In this document: positions 1-8,517 of the stretch, piece after piece
Numbering within the stretch: position 1 is the stretch's first letter
How the letters are laid out: the number at the start of each line of letters is the position of its first letter
Origin: an uncultured Alphaproteobacteria bacterium
GTDB lineage: Bacteria > Pseudomonadota > Alphaproteobacteria > Rhizobiales > Ancalomicrobiaceae
DNA: 34,981 nt
NCBI GenBank assembly: GCA_937892955.1
Contig: CALBKH010000061.1
Span: forward strand, 1-34,981
Direction of reading: 5' to 3'
Notes under the pieces: generated by a model
Told to the model about the DNA's origin: nothing
What the model saw: the letters and a program-made list of their open reading frames with translations, nothing else
The model's database searches: none
Made by a program: the position numbers and the translations under genes

Positions 1-1683
1 ACCGCCGCGCCGGCGACCCCGACGCCCGCCGGCCCCGGCGCCGTGCCGACCCCGGCCGGTCCGGTCGGCGGACCGGTCGTCGCCGCTGCGCCGGCGTCGC
101 GCGAGCAGGCGCTCGCCGCCTCCGCCCGCGTCAAGATCGAAACTCCGGTTCTCTTCGGCTCGATCAACCTCGTCGGCGGCCGCATCGACGACGTCGGTTT
201 CAAGAAATACCGCGAGGCCGTCGATCCCAAGAGCCCGGCGATCGAGCTCCTGTCGCCGGCCGGCGCAAAGGATGCCTATTTCGCCGATTTCGGCTGGCTC
301 TCGGACGCCGGCGCTCCGGTCAAGGTTCCCGGCCCGGAGACCAGGTGGACGCAGAAGGGCGCCGCGCCCCTCGGCGTCGGCGCTCCCGTGACGCTGACCT
401 GGGACAACGGCGAAGGCTACACCTTCGAGCGCACCGTCTCGGTCGACGACCGCTACATGTTCGAGATCACCGACAAGGTGACGAACGCGTCCGGTCGCGC
501 CACGACGCTCTATCCCTATTCGGTGCTGACCCGCGAGGGCACGCCCCACACCGCCGGCTACTACGTCCTGCACGAGGGCGCCATCGGCGTCTTCGGCGAC
601 GAGGGCCTGCAGGAACTGAAGTACGACGACCTGAAGAAGAAGGGCAAGATCGAGCCCGCCAAGGTCGCCGGCGCCTGGATCGGCTTCGTCGACAAGTACT
701 GGGCCGCCGCGCTCGTCCCCGACAAGGCGGTCAAGGTGCAGCCGCGCTTCGCCGGCGTGCCCGCCGCCGCCGGTCGTCCCGACACCTATCAGACCTTCAT
801 GCTGGCCGACGGGCTGCCGGTCGCTGCCGGCGCCGCCGTGACCTCGACCACCCATTTCTTCGCCGGCGCCAAGGAAGTGGCCGCCGTCGACGGCTACGCC
901 GAGAAGCTCGGCATCGAGCGTTTCGACCGACTGATCGACTGGGGCTGGTTCTACTGGCTGACCAAGCCGCTGTTCTTCCTCATCGACATCCTCAACAAGT
1001 GGGTCGGCAACTTCGGCATCGCCATCCTGATCGTCACCGTCCTCGTCAAGGCCGTCTTCTTCCCGCTCGCCAACAAGTCGTACGACTCGATGAGCAAGAT
1101 GAAGAAGGTGCAGCCCGAGATGAAGGAGCTGCAGGAGCGCTTCAAGGACGATCGCGCTGCCCAGCAGCAGGCGATGATGGAGCTCTATCGCCGCGAGAAG
1201 ATCAATCCGCTGGCCGGCTGTCTGCCGATCCTGATCCAGATCCCGGTGTTCTTCGCGCTCTACAAGGTGATCTTCGTCACCATCGAGATGCGTCAGGCGC
1301 CGTTCTTCGGCTGGATCAAGGATCTCGCGGCGCCCGATCCGACCTCGATGTTCAATCTGTTCGGCCTGATCCCGTTCACGCCGCCGTCGATGCTGATGAT
1401 CGGCATCTGGCCGCTGATCATGGGCGTGACCATGTTCGTCCAGATGAAGCTCAATCCGCCGCCGCCGGATCCGACGCAGAAGATGCTGTTCGACTGGATG
1501 CCGGTGATCTTCACCTTCATGCTGGCGAACATGCCGGCGGGTCTGGTGATCTACTGGACCTGGAACAACTTCCTGTCGATCGCCCAGCAGTGGTACATCA
1601 TGGCGAAGAACGGCGTGAAGGTGGAGCTGTGGGAGAACCTCAAGTCCACCTTCACCAAGGCGCCGCCGCCGGCGGCTCACTGA
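1..1683 (+). CDS. yidC: Membrane protein insertase YidC (5'-truncated by window edge)
   Basis: Inner-membrane insertase that works with or without SecYEG to integrate membrane proteins. The frame is open from base 1, so the true start and first transmembrane helix lie upstream; 560 codons are visible. An Ala/Pro-rich linker leads into the periplasmic beta-domain (about visible residues 40-300). The conserved membrane core follows: an amphipathic/TM segment at 313-335, TM at 339-357, the cytoplasmic coiled hairpin rich in K/E/Q, TM near 406-425, TM at 463-484 and the last TM from about 499. The catalytic-groove position that is Arg in E. coli (R366) is Lys here (visible residue 350, in LVKAVFFPL), a conservative change keeping the positive charge. 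Stop TGA at 1681-1683 is 7 bases before engB, suggesting cotranscription. Identification is firm. Confidence 0.97.
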   Translation, partial: TAAPATPTPAGPGAVPTPAGPVGGPVVAAAPASREQALAASARVKIETPVLFGSINLVGGRIDDVGFKKYREAVDPKSPAIELLSPAGAKDAYFADFGWLSDAGAPVKVPGPETRWTQKGAAPLGVGAPVTLTWDNGEGYTFERTVSVDDRYMFEITDKVTNASGRATTLYPYSVLTREGTPHTAGYYVLHEGAIGVFGDEGLQELKYDDLKKKGKIEPAKVAGAWIGFVDKYWAAALVPDKAVKVQPRFAGVPAAAGRPDTYQTFMLADGLPVAAGAAVTSTTHFFAGAKEVAAVDGYAEKLGIERFDRLIDWGWFYWLTKPLFFLIDILNKWVGNFGIAILIVTVLVKAVFFPLANKSYDSMSKMKKVQPEMKELQERFKDDRAAQQQAMMELYRREKINPLAGCLPILIQIPVFFALYKVIFVTIEMRQAPFFGWIKDLAAPDPTSMFNLFGLIPFTPPSMLMIGIWPLIMGVTMFVQMKLNPPPPDPTQKMLFDWMPVIFTFMLANMPAGLVIYWTWNNFLSIAQQWYIMAKNGVKVELWENLKSTFTKAPPPAAH

Positions 1684-1690
1684 GGCCGGC

Positions 1691-2416
1691 ATGGGCGGTC
1701 CCGACGACGAGACGATGCGCGAGGAGGTGGACGAGAAGGTCCGCCTCCTCTTCGCGCGTCCGTGGAGCTTCGAACGCGGCATCGCCGACTTCGACGATCT
1801 GCCGGAGGTCACCGGTTCCGAGGTCGCCTTCGCCGGCCGCTCCAACGTCGGCAAGTCGAGCCTGATCAACGCGGTGTGCGGCCAGAACGGTCTCGCCCGC
1901 ACCTCCGACACGCCGGGCCGCACCCAGCAGCTCAACTGGTTCGTGCCGGCGGTGCTGAACGAGCGTTCGAAGAAGACCGAGCGGCTCACCTCGGGCGCGC
2001 CGCGCGAGGCCGTCGACGTCGGTCTCGCCCTCGTCGACATGCCCGGTTACGGTTTCGCCCAGGCGCCGAAGTCCCAGGTCGACGCCTGGACCCGCCTCGT
2101 CTTCGACTATCTGCGCGGCCGTCCCAACCTGCGCCGCGTCTATCTCCTGATCGATTCGCGTCACGGTCTGAAGAAGGTCGACACCGACGTGCTCGACCTC
2201 CTCGACAAGGCCGCGGTCAGCTATCAGATCGTGCTGACCAAGGCCGACAAGATCGCCAAGACCCTCGACGGTCAGCCGGTGGCGCGTGTCGTCGCCGAGA
2301 CCGTCGCCGCCATCCGCAAGCGCCCCGCCGCCCATCCCGAGATCCTGGTGACCTCGTCGGAGAAGGGATGGGGCATCGATCGCCTGCGCGCCGAGATCGC
2401 CTTCTTCGCCTCCTGA
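1691..2416 (+). CDS. engB: Ribosome biogenesis GTP-binding protein EngB (YihA/YsxC)
   Basis: TRAFAC-class GTPase needed for late assembly of the 50S subunit. All G motifs are visible in the 241-residue product: G1 GRSNVGKS (49-56), the switch I/G2 stretch SDTPGRTQQLN (72-82), G3 DMPGYG (116-121), G4 TKAD (183-186) and G5 TSSEKG (221-226). Between G2 and G3 the segment at about 84-111 is longer than in E. coli YihA, where a short beta-hairpin sits; it is hydrophilic and may be lineage-specific. The ATG at 1691 has GAGG at 1682-1685, five bases upstream and overlapping the yidC stop region; an ATG at 1715 is an alternative start. Genes yidC and engB are neighbours in many alphaproteobacteria. 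Confidence 0.96.
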   Translation: MGGPDDETMREEVDEKVRLLFARPWSFERGIADFDDLPEVTGSEVAFAGRSNVGKSSLINAVCGQNGLARTSDTPGRTQQLNWFVPAVLNERSKKTERLTSGAPREAVDVGLALVDMPGYGFAQAPKSQVDAWTRLVFDYLRGRPNLRRVYLLIDSRHGLKKVDTDVLDLLDKAAVSYQIVLTKADKIAKTLDGQPVARVVAETVAAIRKRPAAHPEILVTSSEKGWGIDRLRAEIAFFAS

Positions 2417-2448
2417 CCCACCCCGAACCGTCCGACGGGAGTTCCGAG

Positions 2449-3351
2449 ATGCCCACCACGCCGAAGCCGGAAGCCGAGATGGTCGCGGAAGCCGAGATCC
2501 TGTCCAAGGCGCTGCCCTACATGCTGCGCTACGACGACAAGACGGTCGTGGTGAAGTTCGGCGGCCACGCCATGGGCGACGAAGCGCTCGGCAAGGCCTT
2601 CGCCGAGGACATCACCCTGCTGAAGCTCTCCGGCGTCAATCCGGTGGTGGTCCACGGCGGCGGGCCGCAGATCAATTCGATGCTGGCCAAACTCGGCATC
2701 AAGTCCGAGTTCGCCGCCGGCATGCGCATCACCGATCGCGCCACGGTCGAGATCGTCGAGATGGTGCTGGCCGGATCGATCAACAAGGAGATCGTCCAGA
2801 CCATCCAGGAGGCCGGCGGCCGCGCCATCGGCCTGACCGGCAAGGACGGCAACATGGTCACCGTGACGCCGCTGACCCGCAAGGTGATCGATCCCGACAG
2901 CAACATCGAGCGGGTGGTCGACCTCGGCTTCGTTGGCGAGCCGAAGAAGGTCCGCACCGAGGTCCTCGAGGTTCTGGCCAAGTCGGAGATCATCCCGGTT
3001 CTCGCCCCCGTCTGCCCCGGCGAGGACGGCGAGACCTACAACGTCAACGCCGACACCTTCGCCGGCGCCATCGCCGGCGCGCTGAAGGCGACCCGCGTCC
3101 TCTTCCTCACCGACGTCCCCGGCGTGCTCGATGCCAACAAGCAGTTGATCAAGGAACTCACCCGCGCCGAGGCGCAGCGCCTGATCGACGAGGGCGTCAT
3201 CACCGGCGGCATGATCCCCAAGGTCGAGACCTGCTTCGAGGCGCTCGACCGCGGCGTCGAGGCGGCGGTCATCCTCAACGGCAAGGTGCCGCACGCCGTC
3301 CTGCTGGAGATCTTCACCGAGCACGGCGCCGGCACGCTGATCACCCCGTGA
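2449..3351 (+). CDS. argB: Acetylglutamate kinase
   Basis: Second enzyme of the acetylated arginine pathway: phosphorylates N-acetyl-L-glutamate with ATP in the cytoplasm. The 300-residue product matches the family length. The amino acid kinase fold is shown by VKFGGHAM (35-42), which binds phosphate, VVHGGGPQI (67-75), which binds substrate, and the RITDRATVEIVEMVLAG helix that follows. The start is ATG 2449, preceded by GGGAG at 2437-2441 with a 7-base spacer. The open frame extends upstream through engB but in a non-coding register, so the longer form is rejected. It follows engB by 32 bases and precedes a HAD phosphatase. The other arginine genes in this window (argD, argF) are about 24 kb away. 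Confidence 0.97.
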   Translation: MPTTPKPEAEMVAEAEILSKALPYMLRYDDKTVVVKFGGHAMGDEALGKAFAEDITLLKLSGVNPVVVHGGGPQINSMLAKLGIKSEFAAGMRITDRATVEIVEMVLAGSINKEIVQTIQEAGGRAIGLTGKDGNMVTVTPLTRKVIDPDSNIERVVDLGFVGEPKKVRTEVLEVLAKSEIIPVLAPVCPGEDGETYNVNADTFAGAIAGALKATRVLFLTDVPGVLDANKQLIKELTRAEAQRLIDEGVITGGMIPKVETCFEALDRGVEAAVILNGKVPHAVLLEIFTEHGAGTLITP

Positions 3352-3415
3352 CGCGGCCGCCGATCGGCCGCCGCCGAACCGGCACCCACACGAATCCCGG
3401 GAAGGGAGCCGCCCG

Positions 3416-4150
3416 ATGATCGACACCCGCCCGGCCTTCGACACCGCGGAAGCCCTCGCCGCCCGGCGCGATCGCTTCGCCCGTGTCGACGAATGGATCT
3501 TCGATCTCGACAACACGCTCTATCCCGCCCACACCGACCTCTTCGCCCAGGTCGACGTGAAGATCCGCGATTTCGTGCAGAAGCTGCTCGGCTCGACGCC
3601 GGACGAGGCGCAGCGCCTGCAGAAGGACTACTACCGCCGCTACGGCACGACGCTGCGCGGCCTGATGATCGAGCACGGCATCACGCCGGACGATTTCCTC
3701 GAATACGTCCACGACATCGACCATTCGGTGGTCGAGCCCGACCCGGATCTGGGACGGGCGATCGAGCGACTGCCGGGCCGCAAGTTCATCATGACCAACG
3801 GCACCCGCAAGCACGCCGAGAAGGTCGCCGCCCGCCTCGGCATCACCCATCACTTCACCGACATCTTCGACATCGTCGCCGCCGACCTGCTGCCGAAGCC
3901 GCATCGCGAGACCTACGACGCCTTCCTCGCCAAGGCCGGGATCGTGCCCGCGCGCGCCGCCATGTTCGAGGATCTGTCGCGTAATCTCGCCGTGCCCCAC
4001 ACGCTCGGCATGGCGACGGTGTTGGTGGTGCCGCACGGCGCCCGCGAGGTGCTGCGCGAGGCCTGGGAACTCGAGGGCCGCGAAGACGGCCACGTCGACT
4101 GGCTCACCGACGACCTCGCCGCCTTTCTCCACGGCCTGATCGACGGCTGA
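3416..4150 (+). CDS. HAD-family pyrimidine 5'-nucleotidase (Sdt1-like)
   Basis: HAD-superfamily phosphohydrolase of 244 residues. The four HAD motifs are visible: I, FDLDNTLYP with the nucleophile D30 and acid D32; II, TNGT (127-130); III, K161 in LPKPHRE; IV, FEDLSRN (184-190). The region between motifs I and II is helical, as in the cap of the pyrimidine 5'-nucleotidase subgroup (yeast Sdt1-like). Members dephosphorylate pyrimidine mononucleotides, though exact substrates vary, so specificity is an inference. The start ATG 3416 has AAGGGAG at 3402-3408. It lies 64 bases after argB and ahead of dapD, a gene order common in Rhizobiales, but its link to arginine or lysine synthesis is unclear. 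Confidence 0.9.
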   Translation: MIDTRPAFDTAEALAARRDRFARVDEWIFDLDNTLYPAHTDLFAQVDVKIRDFVQKLLGSTPDEAQRLQKDYYRRYGTTLRGLMIEHGITPDDFLEYVHDIDHSVVEPDPDLGRAIERLPGRKFIMTNGTRKHAEKVAARLGITHHFTDIFDIVAADLLPKPHRETYDAFLAKAGIVPARAAMFEDLSRNLAVPHTLGMATVLVVPHGAREVLREAWELEGREDGHVDWLTDDLAAFLHGLIDG

Positions 4151-4190
4151 GGCGAAGGCGGCGCGACACCGTCAGCGACCGCCTGTCGGA

Positions 4191-4218
4191 TTGACTCGGG
4201 CTCCCCCCTCGCTAATGT
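4191..4218 (+). promoter_or_regulatory. Putative sigma-70-type promoter for dapD
   Basis: TTGACT at 4191-4196 and TAATGT at 4213-4218 are separated by 16 bases, in the 167-base gap between the HAD gene and dapD. Transcription would start near 4225, leaving about 90 bases of leader. This suggests that dapD and its followers have their own promoter. It was called from pattern only. Confidence 0.5.
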
Positions 4219-4317
4219 CCCGCGACCCTCGGGCCTCCCGCATCGCCGGTGCCGGTTCCGAACCCACGACGACCCCACGGCGGTTCGCGCGACCGCCGCC
4301 TTTCCGGGAGCCGCCCC

Positions 4318-5175
4318 ATGCCGATGACCCCCTCCGCCCTCGCCGATCTCGCCAAGACCGTCGACGACGCCTTCGAGCGCCGCGCCGAGATCGACACCTC
4401 GACCAAGGGCGCGGTGCGCGACGCCGTCGAGACCGCTCTCGACCTGCTCGACAAGGGCAAGGCCCGCGTCGCCGAGAAGCACGGCGACGACTGGGTGGTG
4501 AACCAGTGGCTGAAGAAGGCGGTGTTGCTGTCCTTCCGCCTCAACCCGATGAGCATCATCAAGGGCGGCCCGGGCGATGCCGTGTGGTGGGACAAGGTGC
4601 CCTCCAAGTTCGACGGCTGGCGCGCCCTCGATTTCGAGAAGGCCGGCTTCCGCGCCGTGCCGGGCTGCGTCGTCCGTCGTTCGGCCTTCATCGCGCCGTC
4701 GGTGGTGCTGATGCCGTCCTTCGTCAATCTCGGCGCCTACGTCGATAGCGGCACCATGGTCGACACCTGGGCGACGGTCGGCTCCTGCGCCCAGATCGGC
4801 AAGAACGTCCATCTCTCCGGCGGCGTCGGCATCGGCGGCGTGCTGGAGCCGCTGCAGGCCGGCCCGACGATCATCGAGGACGACTGCTTCATCGGCGCCC
4901 GCTCCGAGGTGGTCGAGGGCGTCGTCGTCGGCCAGGGCTCGGTGATCTCCATGGGCGTCTTCATCGGCGCCTCGACCAAGATCGTCGACCGTGAGACCGG
5001 CGAGGTCCACATGGGCCGCGTGCCGCCCTGGTCGGTGGTCGTCTCCGGCTCGCTGCCGGGCAAGCCGCTGCCGAACGGCGCTCCGGGACCCTCGACCTAC
5101 TGCGCCGTCATCATGAAGCGCGTCGACGAGAAGACCCGCTCCAAGACCTCGATCAACGACCTCCTGCGCGACTGA
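4318..5175 (+). CDS. dapD: 2,3,4,5-tetrahydropyridine-2,6-dicarboxylate N-succinyltransferase
   Basis: Transfers succinyl from succinyl-CoA to tetrahydrodipicolinate in the succinylase branch of lysine and meso-diaminopimelate synthesis. The product is 285 residues, the family norm. The N-terminal helical domain is followed by the SIIKGGPGDAVWWDKVP segment and then left-handed beta-helix hexapeptide repeats from about residue 120 (IAPSVVLMPSFVNLGAYVD, then CAQIGKNVHLSGGVGIGGV), ending in the GAPGPSTYCAVIMKRVDEKTR segment typical of proteobacterial DapD. The start chosen is ATG 4318 with GGGAG at 4306-4310; ATG 4324, two codons on, is also possible. dapE lies 2.2 kb downstream on the same strand, so two steps of the pathway are clustered. 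Confidence 0.96.
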   Translation: MPMTPSALADLAKTVDDAFERRAEIDTSTKGAVRDAVETALDLLDKGKARVAEKHGDDWVVNQWLKKAVLLSFRLNPMSIIKGGPGDAVWWDKVPSKFDGWRALDFEKAGFRAVPGCVVRRSAFIAPSVVLMPSFVNLGAYVDSGTMVDTWATVGSCAQIGKNVHLSGGVGIGGVLEPLQAGPTIIEDDCFIGARSEVVEGVVVGQGSVISMGVFIGASTKIVDRETGEVHMGRVPPWSVVVSGSLPGKPLPNGAPGPSTYCAVIMKRVDEKTRSKTSINDLLRD

Positions 5176-5200
5176 GCATCGCTGGGCCGAAGATCTCGGA

Positions 5201-5224
5201 GGCCCCGGCCGGGGTTCTGTTTTC
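5201..5224 (+). terminator. Possible rho-independent terminator after dapD
   Basis: A short GC stem (CCCC/GGGG around a GGCC loop, extendable by G-T pairs) is followed by TTCTGTTTT. It lies 25 bases after the dapD stop. The stem is short, so it may act only partially and allow read-through to the DUF805 gene. Confidence 0.4.
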
Positions 5225-5286
5225 GATTGCCTTCCTGCGCGCCGGACACGACCATGGCGTCGTGTTCCGACCCGTGGAGGACGGTC

Positions 5287-6018
5287 TTGACTCCGTTGTC
5301 GCATCTCTTCGGCTTTTCCGGCCGGATGCCGCGCCGCGCCTACTGGGTGGTGTTCGTCGCCGTCATGGCGGCGGTGCTCGGAGGAAGTCTCGGCCTCGCG
5401 ATGTTCGCCACCGTCGTTCCCTCGCCGGGTCTGATGACCGCGATGTCGATCGTCGCCGGCCTCGCCGTCGTGGCGGTGCTGTGGATCGCGCTCGCCACCA
5501 CCGTGAAGCGCCTGCACGACCGTGACAGGTCGGGCTGGTGGGTCCTCGTCTTCCTTTCTGCGCCGTCGATGCTGGAAGGGATGAGCCGGGCCTATGCGCG
5601 CGGCGGCGGCACGGGACTCGGAGCGATGGCGCTCTCGGTGGCCGGCACCGCCATTTCGATCTGGGCCCTGATCGAACTCGGCTTCCTCCGCGGAACCCCC
5701 GGCGACAACCGCTTCGGCCCCGATCCGCTGGGGGGCGGGGCGATTCGGGGGCCGACGGAAGGGCCGGATCCGCGCCGTCCCGAGCCGCCGGTTCGGCCGA
5801 CGCCGCCGCTCCGCCCGATGCCGCCGCTCCGTCCGACCGCGCCGCCGGACGTGTCCGGCGTCGAGGAACCGACCGAGCCGTCCCGCGGTCATCGCATGCC
5901 CTTGCCCGGTGGCAGGCCGCCGCCCTCCGGGACCGACGAGGCGTCGCCGGATTCGGATCCCGATACGCCGCCGCCGGGTCGGCCACGGCGGCCGCGCTAC
6001 GACCCCTGGCGCCGCTGA
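5287..6018 (+). CDS. DUF805 membrane protein with proline-rich C-terminal tail
   Basis: Inner-membrane protein of unknown function, about 243 residues. The opening GFSGRMPRRAYW followed by hydrophobic helices, and KRLHDRDRSGWW then ELGFLRGTPGDNRFG, are the DUF805 signature. Hydrophobic segments occupy roughly the first 130 residues. From about residue 150 the protein is a hydrophilic Pro/Arg-rich tail containing repeated PPLRP units and Asp/Pro stretches, probably disordered. I chose TTG 5287 because GGAGG at 5276-5280 sits six bases before it and translation then begins right at the domain. ATG 5254 (11 residues longer) is the alternative but lacks such a site. The gene lies between dapD and dapE; any role in envelope or lysine metabolism is only suggested by position. 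Confidence 0.85.
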   Translation: MTPLSHLFGFSGRMPRRAYWVVFVAVMAAVLGGSLGLAMFATVVPSPGLMTAMSIVAGLAVVAVLWIALATTVKRLHDRDRSGWWVLVFLSAPSMLEGMSRAYARGGGTGLGAMALSVAGTAISIWALIELGFLRGTPGDNRFGPDPLGGGAIRGPTEGPDPRRPEPPVRPTPPLRPMPPLRPTAPPDVSGVEEPTEPSRGHRMPLPGGRPPPSGTDEASPDSDPDTPPPGRPRRPRYDPWRR

Positions 6019-6164
6019 TCGGCGCCTGCGCGAGACGTCGCCGCGCCGTTCGCCGGGGTCTTCGTGGATTTCCCATCTCGACGGCGTCGCCGCCGTCGCG
6101 CGATGGTCCGAGCGGCCCGCACGGCCGCCCCTCGCGACGATCACCCGGTGAGACCTCGACCCTC

Positions 6165-6608
6165 ATGGATTGGCTCCGCGCCGTCTTCTCCTTCCGTGGC
6201 CGCGCCGGGCGACCGTCGTGGTGGCTCGCCGCCGGCCTCGTCGCGATCATGTACGCCCTCCATCACGTCTTCGTCTCCGAGGAGAGCCTCGTCGCAGCCG
6301 CGCGCCTGATCGGCCGCTCGCCGGCCGCGTTGCTCTTCGTCTGGGGACTGGTGGCGCTGTGGTGGATCGGGATGGCCTGGATCTTCCTCGCCGCCTCGGT
6401 CCGCCGCCTCGCCGATCGCCGGCTCTCCGGCTGGCGGCTCTTCCTGTTCCTGGCGCCGGCGGCGGTCGCCGCCCATTTCGTCGGCCGCTACTGGCCGGCC
6501 GAACTGGCGATGATCGCCTCCCTCGCCTGGATGGTCGGCGAACTCGGCCTGCTGCCCGGCACGGATGACCCCTTCGCCGGCGACGATGCGCCCGGGGGAG
6601 GTCGTTGA
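6165..6608 (+). CDS. Second, short DUF805 membrane protein
   Basis: Predicted inner-membrane protein of 147 residues, function unknown. It starts with LRAVFSFRGRAGRPSWW, then a hydrophobic helix, a second helix near 55-80, the RRLADRRLSGWRLFLFLAP motif that aligns with the RLHDxxxSGWW signature of DUF805, a third helix and ELGLLPGTDDPF, which matches the family C-terminal motif. It lacks the proline-rich tail of its neighbour, from which it is separated by 146 bases, and probably arose by an old tandem duplication. The start ATG 6165 has only a weak GGTGAG upstream. The frame is open far upstream, but that part overlaps the previous gene out of register. Confidence 0.8.
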   Translation: MDWLRAVFSFRGRAGRPSWWLAAGLVAIMYALHHVFVSEESLVAAARLIGRSPAALLFVWGLVALWWIGMAWIFLAASVRRLADRRLSGWRLFLFLAPAAVAAHFVGRYWPAELAMIASLAWMVGELGLLPGTDDPFAGDDAPGGGR

Positions 6609-6663
6609 CGATCGCCACCGCGCGGTGCGAGATCGGCCCCCGACCTCCGTCCGGAGCCCGCCG

Positions 6664-7326
6664 ATGTATCGCCCACCCGCGTTCGCCGAAGACGATCCCG
6701 CCGCCCTCGCCGCGATCCTCGCCGAGACCCGCCTCGCCACCCTGATCGCCGTCGTCGACGGCGCGCCCGTCGCAGATCACGTCCCCGTCCTCTTCGACCC
6801 CGGCCGAGGGCGGCACGGCACGCTGTCGGGTCATCTCGCCCGCGCCAACCGCCAAGCCGCTCCCGCCGCCGACGGTCGCCCGGTGCTCGTCGCCGTGCTC
6901 GGCCCCGAGGCCTATGTCTCGCCGTCCTTCTATCCGACCAAGCGCGACACCGGACGGGTCGTTCCGACCTGGAACTACGTCGCCGTCCACGCCCACGGCC
7001 GCATCCGGCTCTTCGACGACGCCGGCCGCCTCCTCGCCCTGGTCACCGCGCTCACCGATCGCCACGAGGCCGGCCGCACCGACCGCTGGAAGGTCTCCGA
7101 CGCGCCGGAGGACTTCGTCCGCGCCCAGCTGCGCGGTATCGTCGGCTTCGAGATCGAGATCGAACGGCTCGAAGGCAAACGCAAGCTGTCGCAGAACCGC
7201 ACGGCCGAGGATCGCGCCGGCGTCGTCACCGGCCTCGCCGCCTCCGAAGACCCGCGCGACCTCGCCGTCGCCGCCGCGTGCGTCCGCCCGTCGATGCCCG
7301 TTGACGCCGCCCGTCGCGCGCCGTAA
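6664..7326 (+). CDS. PaiB-family FMN-binding protein (putative negative regulator)
   Basis: Split-barrel flavin-binding protein of the PaiB family, 220 residues. The family hallmarks are MYRPPAF at the N-terminus, YVSPSFYPTK (84-93) and VPTWNY (100-105), followed by LTDRHEAGR and KLSQNRTAEDR near the C-terminus. Bacillus PaiB was described as a repressor of protease and sporulation genes, but many proteobacterial members may simply be flavin- or heme-binding enzymes, so the regulatory label is inherited from the family. The start ATG 6664 matches the conserved N-terminus. Its TAA stop (7324-7326) is in the same frame as dapE, which starts nine bases later. Confidence 0.9.
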   Translation: MYRPPAFAEDDPAALAAILAETRLATLIAVVDGAPVADHVPVLFDPGRGRHGTLSGHLARANRQAAPAADGRPVLVAVLGPEAYVSPSFYPTKRDTGRVVPTWNYVAVHAHGRIRLFDDAGRLLALVTALTDRHEAGRTDRWKVSDAPEDFVRAQLRGIVGFEIEIERLEGKRKLSQNRTAEDRAGVVTGLAASEDPRDLAVAAACVRPSMPVDAARRAP

Positions 7327-7335
7327 TCGCGGAGG

Positions 7336-8517
7336 ATGACCACGCTTCCCGCCCTCGACGATCCCGTCGCCATCGCCCGCGCCCTTCTCACCTGTCCGTC
7401 GGTGACGCCGGCCGAAGGCGGGGCGCTCGATCTCGTCGGCGCCATCGCCGCCGAACTCGGCTTCGAGGTCCACCGCCCGGTCTTCACCGAGCCCGGCACC
7501 CCCGACATCGACAATCTCTACGCCCGCCGCGGCGCCGAGGGTCCGCATCTGACCTTCGCCGGCCACACCGACGTGGTGCCGCCGGGCGACGCCGCGCGCT
7601 GGACCCACGACCCCTTCGCCGGGGTGATCGCGGAGGGCATCCTCTACGGCCGCGGCGCCGTCGACATGAAGGGCGGCATCGCCGCCTTCCTCGCCGCTCT
7701 CGGCCGCCTCGCCCGTGACGACCGCCCGCTGCCCGGCTCGGTGTCGCTGCTCATCACCGGCGACGAGGAGGGTCCCTCGATCAACGGCACGGTGAAGCTG
7801 CTGAAGTGGGCCGACGAACGCGGCGAGAAGTTCGACGCCGCGGTGGTCGGCGAGCCGACCAACCCGGAGGTGATCGGCGACGCCATCAAGGTCGGCCGCC
7901 GCGGCTCGCTCTCCGGCACGGTGACGGTCACCGGCCGCCAGGGTCACGTCGCCTATCCCCACCTCGCCGACAATCCGATCCCCAAGGTGATGCGGCTGGC
8001 GAACGCGTTGATCGCCGCGCCGCTCGATGGCGGCAACGACCGCTTCCAGCCGTCGAACCTCGAGCTCGTCTCCCTCGACGTCGGCAATCCCTCTTGGAAC
8101 GTCGTGCCCGCCGAGGCCCGCGCCCGCTTCAACATCCGCTTCAACGACATCTGGTCGCGCGACACCCTCGAGGCCGAGCTGAGCCGCCGCCTGCGCGAGG
8201 CCGCCGGCAACGACGTCGAGTGGCGGCTCGACCTGGAGAGCCCGTCCTCCGACAGCTTCCTCACCCGCGACGATGCCCTGATCGGCACCCTCTCCGAGGC
8301 CATCGAGGAGATCGTCGGCCGCCGCCCGGGTCTGTCGACCTCCGGCGGCACCTCGGACGCTCGTTTCATCAAGGACTACTGCCCGGTGGTCGAATTCGGT
8401 CTGGTCGGCCGGACCATGCACCAGGTCGACGAACGCGTCGCCGTCGCCGATCTCGAGACGCTCACCCAGGTCTACGAGGCCTTCCTCGTCCGTTGGTTCG
8501 CGGTGGAACGGGAATGA
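7336..8517 (+). CDS. dapE: Succinyl-diaminopimelate desuccinylase
   Basis: Zinc-dependent M20 hydrolase that removes succinate from N-succinyl-L,L-diaminopimelate, giving the precursor of lysine and of the peptidoglycan cross-linking residue. The 393-residue product carries H77 in AGHTDVVPPGD, D110 in GRGAVDMKGG, E144/E145 in GDEEGPSING, E173 in VGEPT and a late His in GRTMHQVDE. These match the metal ligands and the general base of characterised DapE with a constant offset of about ten. The dimerisation lid begins near RQGHVAYPH. Only ATG 7336 can be the start, because an in-frame stop lies at 7324-7326. GGAGG directly abuts this ATG, an unusual spacing. The gene end overlaps the next start. 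Confidence 0.96.
   Translation: MTTLPALDDPVAIARALLTCPSVTPAEGGALDLVGAIAAELGFEVHRPVFTEPGTPDIDNLYARRGAEGPHLTFAGHTDVVPPGDAARWTHDPFAGVIAEGILYGRGAVDMKGGIAAFLAALGRLARDDRPLPGSVSLLITGDEEGPSINGTVKLLKWADERGEKFDAAVVGEPTNPEVIGDAIKVGRRGSLSGTVTVTGRQGHVAYPHLADNPIPKVMRLANALIAAPLDGGNDRFQPSNLELVSLDVGNPSWNVVPAEARARFNIRFNDIWSRDTLEAELSRRLREAAGNDVEWRLDLESPSSDSFLTRDDALIGTLSEAIEEIVGRRPGLSTSGGTSDARFIKDYCPVVEFGLVGRTMHQVDERVAVADLETLTQVYEAFLVRWFAVERE

Noticed and set aside
1048..1050. Lysine in place of the conserved arginine of the YidC groove as a defect
   Set aside because: A positive charge is kept and lysine is tolerated at this position, so it is noted but not treated as a loss of function.
3913..6144. Very long open frame on the minus strand opposite dapD and the first DUF805 gene
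   Set aside because: It is Arg/Gly/Ala-rich with no domain signal and is an expected by-product of high GC3 in the genes on the other strand. The same applies to 6247-8715 (-) opposite dapE and 26560-28134 (-) opposite argD.
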